Positions 38,101 to 50,862 of a stretch of DNA of 64,000 nucleotides are shown in pieces (within the stretch, counting starts at the first letter, position 1; the number at the start of each line of letters is the position of its first letter). The DNA is taken from contig OY756970.1 in assembly GCA_963580455.1 (NCBI GenBank), positions 310,001 to 374,000 on the forward strand, written 5' to 3'. The stretch comes from Euonymus europaeus (Eukaryota > Streptophyta > Magnoliopsida > Celastrales > Celastraceae). The notes beneath the pieces are model-generated. The model had not been told where the DNA came from. It ran no database searches and saw only the letters and a list, made by a program, of their open reading frames with translations. The position numbers and the translations under genes are program-made.

Positions 38101-38210
38101 CGGAGTCAACGGATATTCATAAAACCGTTTACGTAAAGAAACCACATTTCGCGGCTAAATAGGTGAAACGAGACCTACTAGCCACGAGTTCTGAAATCGA
38201 AATTCGAAAA

Positions 38211-40750
38211 CCCAGGATTGTAGAGCTCGAAAAGTAGTGTGTAATCAAGCTAAAAATCACTGAATTCGGAACTCGGAGTCAACGGATATTCATAAAACCG
38301 TTTACGTAAAGAAACCGTATTTCGCGGCTAACTAGGTGAAATGAGACCTACTAGCCACGAGTTCTGAAATCAAAATCCGAAACGCCAAGATTGTAGAGGT
38401 CGAAAAGTAGTGTGAAATCAAGCTAAAAATCACCGAATTCAGAACTCGGAGTCAATGGATATTCATAAAACCGTTTACGTAAAGAAACCACATTTCGCGG
38501 CTAACTAGGTGAAACGAGACCAACTTGCCACGAGTTCTGAAATCAAAATTAGAAATTCCAGGATCGTAGAGCTCGAAAAGTAGTGTGAAATCAAGCTAAA
38601 AATCACCGAATTCAGAACTCGGAGTCAACGGATATTCATAAAACCGTTTACGTAAAGAAACCACATTTCGCGGCTAAATAGGTGAAACGAGACCTACTAG
38701 CCACGAGTTCTGAAATCGAAATTCGAAAACCCAGGATTGTAGAGCTCGAAAAGTAGTGTGTAATCAAGCTAAAAATCACTGAATTCGGAACTCGGAGTCA
38801 ACGGATATTCATAAAACCGTTTACGTAAAGAAACCGTATTTCGCGGCTAACTAGGTGAAACGAGACCTACTAGCCACGAGTTCTGTAATCGAAATCCGAA
38901 AACCAAGGATTGTAGAGCTCGAAAAGTAGTGTGAAATCAAGCTAAAAATCACCGAATTCAGAACTCGGAGTCAACGGATATTCATAAAACCTTTAACGTA
39001 AAGAAACCACATTTCGCGGCTAACTAGGTGAAATGAGACCTACTAGCCACGAGTTCTGAAATCAAAATCCGAAACGCCAAGATTGTAGAGGTCGAAAAGT
39101 AGTGTGAAATCAAGCTAAAAATCACCGAATTCAGAACTCGGAGTCAATGGATATTCATAAAACCGTTTACGTAAAGAAACCACATTTCGCGGCTAACTAG
39201 GTGAAACGAGACCAACTTGCCACGAGTTCAGAAATCAAAATCAGAAATGCCAGGATCGTAGAGCTTGAAAAGTAGTGTGAAATCAAGCTAAAAATCACCG
39301 AATTCAGAACTCGGAGTCAACGGATATTCATAAAACCGTTTACGTAAAGAAACCACATTTCGCGGCTAAATAGGTGAAACGAGACCTACTAGCCACGAGT
39401 TCTGAAATCGAAATTCGAAAACCCAGGATTGTAGAGCTCGAAAAGTAGTGTGTAATCAAGCTAAAAATCACTGAATTCGGAACTCGGAGTCAACGGATAT
39501 TCATAAAACCGTTTACGTAAAGAAACCGTATTTCGCGGCTAACTAGGTGAAACGAGACCTACTAGCCACGAGTTCTAAAATCGAAATCCGAAAACCCAGG
39601 ATTGTAGAGCTCGAAAAGTAGTGTGAAATCAAGCTAAAAATCACCGAATTCAGAACTCGGAGTCAACGGATATTCATAAAACCGTTTACGTAAAGAAACC
39701 ACATTTCGCGGCTAACTAGGTGAAATAAGACCTACTAGCCACGAGTTCTGAAATCGAAATCCGAAAAATTGTAGAGCTCGAAAAGTAGTGTGAAATCAAG
39801 CTAAAAATCACCGAATTTAGAACTCGGAGTCAACGGATATTCATAAAACCGTTTACGTAAAGAAACCACATTTCGCGGCTAAATAGGTGAAACGAGACCT
39901 ACTACCCACGAGTTCTGAAATCGAAATTCGAAAACCCAGGATTGTAGAGCTCGAAAAGTAGTGTGTAATCAAGCTAAAAATCACTGAATTCAGAACTCGG
40001 AGTCAACGGATATTCATAAAACCGTTTACGTAAAGAAACCGCATTTCGCGGCTAACTAGGTGAAACGAGACCTACTAGCCACGAGTTCTGAAATCGAAAT
40101 CCGAAAACCCAGGATTGTAGAGCTCGAAAAGTAGTGTGAAATCAAGCTAAAAATCACCGAATTCAGAACTCGGAGTCAACAGATATTCATAAAACCGTTT
40201 ACGTAAAGAAACCACATTTTGCGGCTAACTAGGTGAAATGAGACCTACTAGCCACGAGTTCTGAAATCAAAATCCGAAACGCCAAGATTGTAGAGGTCGA
40301 AAAGTAGTGTGAAATCAAGCTAAAAATCACCGAATTCAGAACTCGGAGTCAATGGATATTCATAAAACCGTTTACGTAAAGAAACCACATTTCGCGGCTA
40401 ACTAGGTGAAACGAGACCAACTTGCCACGAGTTCTGAAATCAAAATCAGAAATGCCAGGATCGTAGAGCTCGAAAAGTAGTGTGAAATCAAGCTAAAAAT
40501 CACCGAATTCAGAACTCGGAGTCAACGGATATTCATAAAACCGTTTACGTAAAGAAACCACATTTCGCGGCTAAATAGGTGAAACGAGACCTACTAGCCA
40601 CGAGTTCTGAAATCGAAATTCGAAAACCCAGGATTGTAGAGCTCGAAAAGTAGTGTGTAATCAAGCTAAAAATCACTGAATTCGGAACTCGGAGTCAACG
40701 GATATTCATAAAACCGTTTACGTAAAGAAACCGTATTTCACGGCTAACTA
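38211..40750 (+). repeat. Repeated module with GAAATTCG, GTGTAATC and ACCGTATTTC
   Basis: A pair of monomers (GAAATTCG type, then GTGTAATC/TGAATTCGGAAC/ACCGTATTTC type) occurs with TGAATTCGG at 38261, 38780, 39472 and 40677. The steps are three, four and seven units, the last less the six-base deletion near 39767. The monomer with GAAATGAGACC and TAGAGGTCG, found at 38396, 39088 and 40293, travels with it. This is the first appearance of the module that organises the rest of domain III. Confidence 0.75.
39619..39785 (+). repeat. 167-bp short monomer 1 (lineage 1)
   Basis: Lacks six bases: CCGAAAAATTGTAG stands where the consensus has CCGAAAACCCAGGATTGTAG. It carries GAAATAAGACC and is followed by a GAATTTAGAAC monomer and a GAAATTCG ending. 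Confidence 0.9.
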
Positions 40751-42412
40751 GGTGAAACGAGACCTACTAGCCACGAGTTCTGAAATCGAAATCCGAAAAC
40801 CCAGGATTGTAGAGCTCGAAAAGTAGTGTGAAATCAAGCTAAAAATCACCGAATTCAGAACTCGGAGTCAACGGATATTCATAAAACCGTTTACGTAAAG
40901 AAACCACATTTCGCGGCTAAATAGGTGAAACGAGACCTACTAGCCACGAGTTCTGAAATCAAAATCCGAAAACCCAGGATTGTAGAGCTCAAAAAGTAGT
41001 GTGAAATCAAGCTAAAAATTACCGAATTCAGAACTCGGAGTCAAAGGATATTCATAAAACCGTTTACGTAAAGAAACCACATTTCGCGGCTAAATAGGTG
41101 AAACGAGACCTACTAGCCACGAGTTCTGAAATCGAAATCCGAAAACCCAGGATTGTAGAGCTCAAAAAGTAGTGTGAAATCAAGCTAAAAATCACCGAAT
41201 TCAGAACTCGGAGTCAACCGATATTCATAAAACCGTTTACGTAAAGAAACCACATTTCGTGGCTAACTAGGTGAAACGAGACCTACTAGCCACGAGTTCT
41301 GAAATTGAAATCCGAAAACCCAGGATTGTAGAGCTCAAAAAGTAGTGTGAAATCAAGCTAAAAATCACCGAATTCAGAACTCGGAGTCAACGGATATTCA
41401 TAAAACCGTTTACGTAAAGAAACCACATTTCGCGGCTAACTAGGTGAAACGAGACCTACTATCCACGAGTTCTGAAATCGAAATCCGAAAACCCAGGATT
41501 GTAGTGCTCAAAAAGTAGTGTGAAATTAAGCTAAAAATCACCGAATTCAGAACTCGGAGTCAACGGATATTCATAAAACCGTTTACGTAAAGAAACCACA
41601 TTTCGTGGCTAACTAGGTGAAACGAGACCTACTAGCCACGAGTTCTGAAATTGAAATCCGAAAACCCAGGATTGTAGAGCTCGAAAAGTAGTGTGAAATC
41701 AAGCTAAAAATCACCGAATTCAGAACTCGGAGTCAACGGATATTCATAAAACCGTTTACGTAAAGAAACCACATTTCGCGGCTAACTATGTGAAACGAGA
41801 CCAACTAGCCACGAGTTCTGAAATCAAAATCAGAAACGCCAGGATCGTAGAGCTCGAAAAGTAGTGTGAAATCAAGCTAAAAATCACCGAATTCGAAACT
41901 CGGAGTCAACGGATATTCATAAAACCGTTTACGTAAAGAAACCCCATTTCGCGGCTAAATAGGTGAAACGAGACCTACTAGCCACGAGTTCTGAAATCGA
42001 AATCCGAAAACCCAGGATTGTAGAGCTCAAAAAGTAGTGTGAAATCAAGCTAAAAATCACCGAATTCAGAACTTGGAGTCAACGGATATTCATAAAACCG
42101 TTTACGTAAAGAAACCACATTTCGCGGCTAACTAGGTGAAACGAGACCTACTAGCCACGAGTTCTGAAATCGAAATCCGAAAACCCAGGATTGTAGAGCT
42201 CGAAAAGTAGTGTGAAATCAAGCTAAAAATCACCGAATTCAGAACTCGGAGTCAACGGATATTAATAAAACCGTTTACGTAAAGAAACCACATTTCGCGG
42301 CTAACTAGGTGAAACGTGACCTACTAGCCACGAGTTCTGAAATCGAAATCCGAAAACCCAGGATTGTAGAGCTCGAAAAGTAGTGTGAAATCAAGCTAAA
42401 AATCACCGAATT

Positions 42413-43812
42413 CAGAACTCGGAGTCAACGGATATTCATAAAACCGTTTACGTAAAGAAACCACATTTCGCGGCTAAATAGGTGAAACGAGACCTACTAG
42501 CCACGAGTTCTGAAATCGAAATTCGAAAACCCAGGATTGTAGAGCTCGAAAAGTAGTGTGTAATCAAGCTAAAAATCACTGAATTCAGAACTCGGAGTCA
42601 ACGGATATTCATAAAACCGTTTACGTAAAGAAACCGCATTTCGCGGCTAACTAGGTGAAACGAGACCTACTAGCCACGAGTTCTGAAATCGAAATCCGAA
42701 AACCCAGGATTGTAGAGCTCGAAAAGTAGTGTGAAATCAAGCTAAAAATCACCGAATTCAGAACTCGGAGTCAACAGATATTCATAAAACCGTTTACGTA
42801 AAGAAACCACATTTCGCGGCTAACTAGGTGAAACGAGACCTACTAGCCATGAGTTCTGAAATCGAAATCCGAAAACCTAAGATTGTAGAGCTCGAAAAGT
42901 AGTGTGAAATCAAGCTAAAAATCACCAAATTCAGAACTCGGAGTCAACGGATATTCATAAAACCGTTTACGTAAAGAAACCACATTTCGCGGCTAACTAG
43001 GTGAAACGAGACCAACTAGCCACGAGTTCTGAAATCAAAATCAGAAACGCCAGGATCGTAGAACTCGAAAAGTAGTGTGAAATCAAGCTAAAAATTACCG
43101 AATTCAGAACTCGGAGTCAAAGGATATTCATAAAACCGTTTACGTAAAGAAACCACATTTCGCGGCTAAATAGGTGAAACGAGACCTACTAGCCACGAGT
43201 TCTGAAATCGAAATCCGAAAACCCAGGATTGTAGAGCTCAAAAAGTAGTGTGAAATCAAGCTAAAAATCACCGAATTCAGAACTCGGAGTCAACGGATAT
43301 TCATAAAACCGTTTACGTAAAGAAACCACATTTCGCGGCTAACTAGGTGAAACGAGACCTACTAGCCACGAGTTCTGAAATCGAAATCCGAAAAATTGTA
43401 GAGCTCGAAAAGTAGTGTGAAATCAAGCTAAAAATCACAGAATTCAGAACTCGGAGTCAACGGATATTCATAAAACCGTTTACGTAAAGAAACCACATTT
43501 CGCGGCTAAATAGGTGAAACGAGACCTACTAGCCACGAGTTCTGAAATCGAAATTCGAAAACCCAGGATTGTAGAGCTCGAAAAGTAGTGTGTAATCAAG
43601 CTAAAAATCACTGAATTCGGAACTCGGAGTCAACGGATATTCATAAAACCGTTTACGTAAAGAAACCGTATTTCGCGGCTAACTAGGTGAAACGAGACCT
43701 ACTAGCCACGAGTTCTGAAATCGAAATCCGAAAACCCAGGATTGTAGAGCTCGAAAAGTAGTGTGAAATCAAGCTAAAAATCACCGAATTCAGAACTCGG
43801 AGTCAACGGATA
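42413..43812 (+). repeat. Domain III higher-order segment, copy 1
   Basis: About eight monomers matching 45342-46741 at an offset of 2,929 bases (17 units, two of them short). Order of markers: GAAATTCG, GTGTAATC with ACCGCATTTC, CAACAGATATT with CCATGAG and CCTAAG, CACCAAATTC, AAATCAGAAACGCC, AAAATTACCG with GTCAAAGG, AGCTCAAAAAG, the 167-bp monomer, CACAGAATTC, GAATTCGGAAC with ACCGTATTTC. Confidence 0.8.
43246..43412 (+). repeat. 167-bp short monomer 2 (lineage 2)
   Basis: Same six-base deletion but with GAAACGAGACC. The next monomer begins with CACAGAATTC and carries GAAATTCG. Confidence 0.9.
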
Positions 43813-45142
43813 TTAATAAAACCGTTTACATAAAGAAACCACATTTCGCGGCTAACTATGTGAAACGTGACCTACTAGCCACGAGTTCTGAAATCGAAAT
43901 CCGAAAACCCAGGATTGTAGAGCTCGAAAAGTAGTGTGAAATCAAGCTAAAAATCACCGAATTCAGAACTCGGAGTCAACGGATATTCATAAAACCGTTT
44001 ACGTAAAGAAACCACATTTCGCGGCTAACTAGGTGAAACGAGACCTACTAGCCACGAGTTCTGAAATCGAAATCCGAAAACCTAAGATTGTAGAGCTCAA
44101 AAATTAGTGTGAAATCAAGCTAAAAATCACCGAATTCAGAACTCGGAGTCAACGGATATTCATAAAACCATTTACGTAAAGAAACCACATTTCGCGGCTA
44201 ACTAGGTGAAACGAGATCAACTAGCCACGAGTTCTGAAATCAAAATCAGAAACGCCAGGATCGTAGAGCTCGAAAAGTAGTGTGAAATCAAGCTAAAAAT
44301 TACCGAATTCAGAACTCGGAGTCAAAGGATATTCATAAAACCGTTTACGTAAAGAAACCACATTTCGCGGCTAAATAGGTGAAACGAGACCTACTAGCCA
44401 CGAGTTCTGAAATCGAAATCCGAAAACCCAGGATTGTAGAGCTCAAAAAGTAGTGTGAAATCAAGCTAAAAATCACCGAATTCAGAACTCGGAGTCAACG
44501 GATATTCATAAAACCGTTTACGTAAAGAAACCACATTTCGTGGCTAACTAGGTGAAACGAGACCTACTAGCCACGAGTTCTGAAATTGAAATCCGAAAAC
44601 CCAGGATTGTAGAGCTCGAAAAGTAGTGTGAAATCAAGCTAAAAATCACCGAATTTAGAACTCGGAGTCAACGGATATTCATAAAACCGTTTACGTAAAG
44701 AAACCACATTTCGCGGCTAACTAGGTGAAACGAGACCTACTATCCACGAGTTCTGAAATCGAAATCCGAAAACCCAGGATTGTAGTGCTCAAAAAGTAGT
44801 GTGAAATCAAGCTAAAAATCACCGAATTCAGAACTCGGAGTCAACGGATATTCATAAAACCGTTTACGTAAAGAAACCACATTTCGTGGCTAACTAGGTG
44901 AAACGAGACCTACTAGCCACGAGTTCTGAAATTAAAATCCGAAAACCCAGGATTGTAGAGCTCGAAAAGTAGTGTGAAATCAAGCTAAAAATCACCGAAT
45001 TCAGAACTCGGAGTCAACGGATATTCATAAAACCGTTTACGTAAAGAAACCACATTTCGCGGCTAACTATGTGAAACGAGACCAACTAGCCACGAGTTCT
45101 GAAATCAAAATCAGAAACGCCAGGATCGTAGAGCTCGAAAAG

Positions 45143-45309
45143 TAGTGTGAAATCAAGCTAAAAATCACCGAATTCGAAACTCGGAGTCAACGGATATTCA
45201 TAAAACCGTTTACGTAAAGAAACCACATTTCGCGGCTAACTAGGTGAAATAAGACCTACTAGCCACGAGTTCTGAAATCGAAATCCGAAAAGTTGTAGAG
45301 CTCGAAAAG
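45143..45309 (+). repeat. 167-bp short monomer 3 (lineage 1, AGTTG variant)
   Basis: Six bases short, reading CCGAAAAGTTGTAG. It has GAAATAAGACC and GAATTCGAAAC and is followed by the GAATTTAGAAC monomer. Confidence 0.9.
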
Positions 45310-45341
45310 TAGTGTGAAATCAAGCTAAAAATCACCGAATT

Positions 45342-46741
45342 TAGAACTCGGAGTCAACGGATATTCATAAAACCGTTTACGTAAAGAAACCACATTTCGC
45401 GGCTAAATAGGTGAAACGAGACCTACTAGCCACGAGTTCTGAAATCGAAATTCGAAAACCCAGGATTGTAGAGCTCGAAAAGTAGTGTGTAATCAAGCTA
45501 AAAATCACTGAATTCAGAACTCGGAGTCAACGGATATTCATAAAACCGTTTACGTAAAGAAACCGCATTTCGCGGCTAACTAGGTGAAACGAGACCTACT
45601 AGCCACGAGTTCTGAAATCGAAATCCGAAAACCCAGGATTGTAGAGCTCGAAAAGTAGTGTGAAATCAAGCTAAAAATCACCGAATTCAGAACTCGGAGT
45701 CAACAGATATTCATAAAACCGTTTACGTAAAGAAACCACATTTCGCGGCTAACTAGGTGAAACGAGACCTACTAGCCATGAGTTCTGAAATCGAAATCCG
45801 AAAACCTAAGATTGTAGAGCTCGAAAAGTAGTGTGAAATCAAGCTAAAAATCACCAAATTCAGAACTCGGAGTCAACGGATATTCATAAAACCGTTTACG
45901 TAAAGAAACCACATTTCGCGGCTAACTAGGTGAAACGAGACCAACTAGCCACGAGTTCTGAAATCAAAATCAGAAACGCCAGGATCGTAGAGCTCGAAAA
46001 GTAGTGTGAAATCAAGCTAAAAATTACCGAATTCAGAACTCGGAGTCAAAGGATATTCATAAAACCGTTTACGTAAAGAAACCACATTTCGCGGCTAAAT
46101 AGGTGAAACGAGACCTACTAGCCACGAGTTCTGAAATCGAAATCCGAAAACCCAGGATTGTAGAGCTCAAAAAGTAGTGTGAAATCAAGCTAAAAATCAC
46201 CGAATTCAGAACTCGGAGTCAACGGATATTCATAAAACCGTTTACGTAAAGAAACCACATTTCGCGGCTAACTAGGTGAAACGAGACCTACTAGCCACGA
46301 GTTCTGAAATCGAAATCCGAAAAATTGTAGAGCTCGAAAAGTAGTGTGAAATCAAGCTAAAAATCACAGAATTCAGAACTCGGACTCAACGGATATTCAT
46401 AAAACCGTTTACGTAAAGAAACCACATTTCGCGGCTAAATAGGTGAAACGAGACCTACTAGCCACGAGTTCTGAAATCGAAATTCGAAAACCCAGGATTG
46501 TAGAGCTCGAAAAGTAGTGTGTAATCAAGCTAAAAATCACTGAATTCGGAACTCGGAGTCAACGGATATTCATAAAACCGTTTACGTAAAGAAACCGTAT
46601 TTCGCGGCTAACTAGGTGAAACGAGACCTACTAGCCACGAGTTCTGAAATCGAAATCCGAAAACCCAGGATTGTAGAGCTCGAAAAGTAGTGTGAAATCA
46701 AGCTAAAAATCACCGAATTCAGAACTCGGAGTCAACGGATA
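45342..46741 (+). repeat. Domain III higher-order segment, copy 2
   Basis: Same marker order as 42413-43812. I saw few differences, such as GTAGAACTCG in copy 1 and GGACTCAACGG in copy 2. The left part is also repeated nine units to the right, from about 46855 to 47690. Confidence 0.8.
46175..46341 (+). repeat. 167-bp short monomer 4 (lineage 2)
   Basis: Matches monomer 2 and is followed by the same CACAGAATTC monomer, here with GGACTCAACGG. It lies 2,929 bases after monomer 2, within the duplicated segment 45342-46741. Confidence 0.9.
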
Positions 46742-46854
46742 TTCATAAAACCGTTTACGTAAAGAAACCACATTTCGCGGCTAACTAGGTGAAATAAGAC
46801 CTACTAGCCACGAGTTCTGAAATCGAAATCCGAAAAGTTGTAGAGCTCGAAAAG
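46688..46854 (+). repeat. 167-bp short monomer 5 (lineage 1, AGTTG variant)
   Basis: Shares the AGTTG change and GAAATAAGACC with monomer 3, at an offset of 1,545 bases (nine units, two of them short). Confidence 0.9.
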
Positions 46855-47026
46855 TAGTGTGAAATCAAGCTAAAAATCACCGAATTTAGAACTCGGAGTC
46901 AACGGATATTCATAAAACCGTTTCGTAAAGAAACCACATTTCGCGGCTAAATAGGTGAAACGAGACCTACTAGCCACGAGTTCTGAAATCGAAATTCGAA
47001 AACCCAGGATTGTAGAGCTCGAAAAG
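46855..47026 (+). repeat. 172-bp monomer (one A missing near 46923)
   Basis: Reads CCGTTTCGTAAAG, so one base of the TTTACGTAAA palindrome is lost. The equivalent monomers at 45310 and 51328 are intact, so this is a private, recent loss. Confidence 0.88.
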
Positions 47027-49448
47027 TAGTGTGTAATCAAGCTAAAAATCACTGAATTCAGAACTCGGAGTCAACGGATATTCATAAAACCGTTTACGTA
47101 AAGAAACCGCATTTCGCGGCTAACTAGGTGAAACGAGACCTACTAGCCACGAGTTCTGAAATCGAAATCCGAAAACCCAGGATTGTAGAGCTCGAAAAGT
47201 AGTGTGAAATCAAGCTAAAAATCACCGAATTCAGAACTCGGAGTCAACAGATATTCATAAAACCGTTTACGTAAAGAAACCACATTTCGCGGCTAACTAG
47301 GTGAAACGAGACCTACTAGCCATGAGTTCTGAAATCGAAATCCGAAAACCTAAGATTGTAGAGCTCGAAAAGTAGTGTGAAATCAAGCTAAAAATCACCA
47401 AATTCAGAACTCGGAGTCAACGGATATTCATAAAACCGTTTACGTAAAGAAACCACATTTCGCGGCTAACTAGGTGAAACGAGACCAACTAGCCACGAGT
47501 TCTGAAATCAAAATCAGAAACGCCAGGATCGTAGAGCTCGAAAAGTAGTGTGAAATCAAGCTAAAAATTACCGAATTCAGAACTCGGAGTCAAAGGATAT
47601 TCATAAAACCGTTTACGTAAAGAAACCACATTTCGCGGCTAAATAGGTGAAACGAGACCTACTAGCCACGAGTTCTGAAATCGAAATCCGAAAACCAAGG
47701 ATTGTAGAGCTCAAAAAGTAGTGTGAAATCAAGCTAAAAATCACCGAATTCAGAACTCGGAGTCAACGGATATTCATAAAACCGTTTACGTAAAGAAACC
47801 ACATTTCGTGGCTAACTAGGTGAAACGAGACCTACTAGCCACGAGTTCTGAAATTGAAATCCGAAAACCCAGGATTGTAGAGCTCGAAAAGTAGTGTGAA
47901 ATCAAGCTAAAAATCACCGAATTCAGAACTCGGAGTCAACGGATATTCATAAAACCGTTTACGTAAAGAAACCACATTTCGTGGCTAACTAGGTGAAACG
48001 AGACCTACTAGCCACGAGTTCTGAAATTGAAATCCGAAAACCCAAGATTGTAGAGCTCGAAAAGTAGTGTGAAATCAAGCTAAAAATCACCGAATTCAGA
48101 ACTCGGAGTCAACGGATATTCATAAAACCGTTTACGTAAAGAAACCACATTTCGCGGCTAACTATGTGAAACGAGACCAACTAGCCACGAGTTCTGAAAT
48201 CAAAATCAGAAACGCTAGGATCGTAGAGCTCGAAAAGTAGTGCGAAATCAAGCTAAAAATCACCGAATTCGGAACTCGGAGTCAACGGATATTCATAAAA
48301 CCGTTTACGTAAAGAAACCACATTTCGCGGCTAAATAGGTGAAACGAGACCTACTAGCCACGAGTTCTGAAATCGAAATCCGAAAACCCAGGATTGTAGA
48401 GCTCAAAAAGTAGTGTGAAATCAAGCTAAAAATCACCGAATTCAGAACTTGGAGTCAACGGATATTCATAAAACCGTTTACTTAAAGAAACCACATTTCG
48501 CGGCTAACTAGGTGAAACGAGACCTACTAGCCACGAGTTCTGAAATCGAAATCCGAAAACCCAGGATTGTAGAGCTCGAAAAGTAGTGTGAAATCAAGCT
48601 AAAAATCACCGAATTCAGAACTCGGAGTCAACGGATATTAATAAAACCGTTTACGTAAAGAAACCACATTTCGCGGCTAACTAGGTGAAACGTGACCTAC
48701 TAGCCACGAGTTCTGAAATCGAAATCCGAAAACCCAGGATTGTAGAGCTCGAAAAGTAGTGTGAAATCAAGCTAAAAATCACCGAATTCAGAACTCGGAG
48801 TCAACGGATATTCATAAAACCGTTTACGTAAAGAAACCACATTTCGCGGCTAACTAGGTGAAACGAGACCTACTAGCCACGAGTTCTGAAATCAAAATCC
48901 GAAAACCTAAGATTGTAGAGCTCGAAAATTAGTGTGAAATCAAGCTAAAAATCACCGAATTCAGAACTCGGAGTCAACGGATATTCATAAAACCGTTTAC
49001 GTAAAGAAACCACATTTCGCGGCTAACTAGGTGAAACGAGACCAACTAGCCACGAGTTCTGAAATCAAAATCAGAAACGCCAGGATCGTAGAGCTCGAAA
49101 AGTAGTGTGAAATCAAGCTAAAAATTACCGAATTCAGAACTCGGAGTCAAAGGATATTCATAAAACCGTTTACGTAAAGAAACAACATTTCGCGGCTAAA
49201 TAGGTGAAACGAGACCTACTAGCCACGAGTTCTGAAATCGAAATCCGAAAATCCAGGATTGTAGAGCTCGAAAAGTAGTGTGAAATCAAGCTAAAAATCA
49301 CCGAATTCAGAACTCGGAGTCAACGGATATTCATAAAACCGTTTACGTAAAGAAACCACATTTCGTGGCTAACTAGGTGAAACGAGACCTACTAGCCACG
49401 AGTTCTGAAATTGAAATCCGAAAATCCAGGATTGTAGAGCTCGAAAAG

Positions 49449-49615
49449 TAGTGTGAAATCAAGCTAAAAATCACCGAATTCAGAACTCGGAGTCAACGGA
49501 TATTCATAAAACCGTTTACGTAAAGAAACCACATTTCGCGGCTAACTAGGTGAAACGAGACCTACTAGCCACGAGTTCTGAAATCGAAATCCGAAAAATT
49601 GTAGAGCTCGAAAAG
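49449..49615 (+). repeat. 167-bp short monomer 6 (lineage 2)
   Basis: Six bases short with GAAACGAGACC. The following monomer has the normal GAATTCAGAAC and then GAAATTCG. It belongs to the 1,199-bp unit repeated at 49.4-51.8 kb. Confidence 0.9.
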
Positions 49616-49961
49616 TAGTGTGAAATCAAGCTAAAAATCACCGAATTCAGAACTCGGAGTCAACGGATATTCATAAAACCGTTTACGTAAAGAAACCACA
49701 TTTCGCGGCTAAATAGGTGAAACGAGACCTACTAGCCACGAGTTCTGAAATCGAAATTCGAAAACCCAGGATTGTAGAGCTCGAAAAGTAGTGTGTAATC
49801 AAGCTAAAAATCACTGAATTCGGAACTCGGAGTCAACGGATATTCATAAAACCGTTTACGTAAAGAAACCGTATTTCGCGGCTAACTAGGTGAAACGAGA
49901 CCTACTAGCCACGAGTTCTGAAATCGAAATCCAAAAACCCAGGATTGTAGAGCTCGAAAAG

Positions 49962-50128
49962 TAGTGTGAAATCAAGCTAAAAATCACCGAATTCAGAACT
50001 CGGAGTCAACGGATATTCATAAAACCGTTTACGTAAAGAAACCACATTTCGCGGCTAACTAGGTGAAATAAGACCTACTAGCCACGAGTTCTGAAATCGA
50101 AATCCGAAAAATTGTAGACCTCGAAAAG
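49962..50128 (+). repeat. 167-bp short monomer 7 (lineage 1)
   Basis: Six bases short with GAAATAAGACC. It has GTAGACCTCG, which removes the SacI-type site in this copy only. Confidence 0.9.
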
Positions 50129-50647
50129 TAGTGTGAAATCAAGCTAAAAATCACCGAATTTAGAACTCGGAGTCAACGGATATTCATAAAACCGTTTACG
50201 TAAAGAAACCACATTTCGCGGCTAAATAGGTGAAACGAGACCTACTAGCCACGAGTTCTGAAATCGAAATTCGAAAACCCAGGATTGTAGAGCTCGAAAA
50301 GTAGTGTGTAATCAAGCTAAAAATCACTGAATTCAGAACTCGGAGTCAACGGATATTCATAAAACCGTTTACGTAAAGAAACCGCATTTCGCGGCTAACT
50401 AGGTGAAACGAGACCTACTAGGCACGAGTTCTGAAATCGAAATCCGAAAACCCAGGATTGTAGAGCTCGAAAAGTAGTGTGAAATCAAGCTAAAAATCAC
50501 CGAATTCAGAACTCGGAGTCAACAGATATTCATAAAACCGTTTACGTAAAGAAACCACATTTCGCGGCTAACTAGGTGAAACGAGACCTACTAGCCACGA
50601 GTTCTGAAATTGAAATCCGAAAATCCAGGATTGTAGAGCTCGAAAAG

Positions 50648-50814
50648 TAGTGTGAAATCAAGCTAAAAATCACCGAATTCAGAACTCGGAGTCAACGGAT
50701 ATTCATAAAACCGTTTACGTAAAGAAACCACATTTCGCGGCTAACTAGGTGAAACGAGACCTACTAGCCACGAGTTCTGAAATCGAAATCCGAAAAATTG
50801 TAGAGCTCGAAAAG
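50648..50814 (+). repeat. 167-bp short monomer 8 (lineage 2)
   Basis: Exact counterpart of monomer 6, 1,199 bases further on. Confidence 0.9.
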
Positions 50815-50862
50815 TAGTGTGAAATCAAGCTAAAAATCACCGAATTCAGAACTCGGAGTCAA

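Larger units (their letters stand above)
46390..49235 (+). repeat. Long higher-order segment, copy 1
   Basis: Matches 50863-53882 in marker order. The CACCAAATTC markers are 4,474 bases apart (47395 and 51869) and the GATATTAATAAAACC markers 4,647 bases apart (48637 and 53284). The extra 173 bases mean that one monomer near 47.8-48.0 kb was lost here or gained in the other copy. This copy has two CGTGG/ATTGAAATCC monomers in a row, and the other has a CTATCCACG monomer between two of them. Confidence 0.75.
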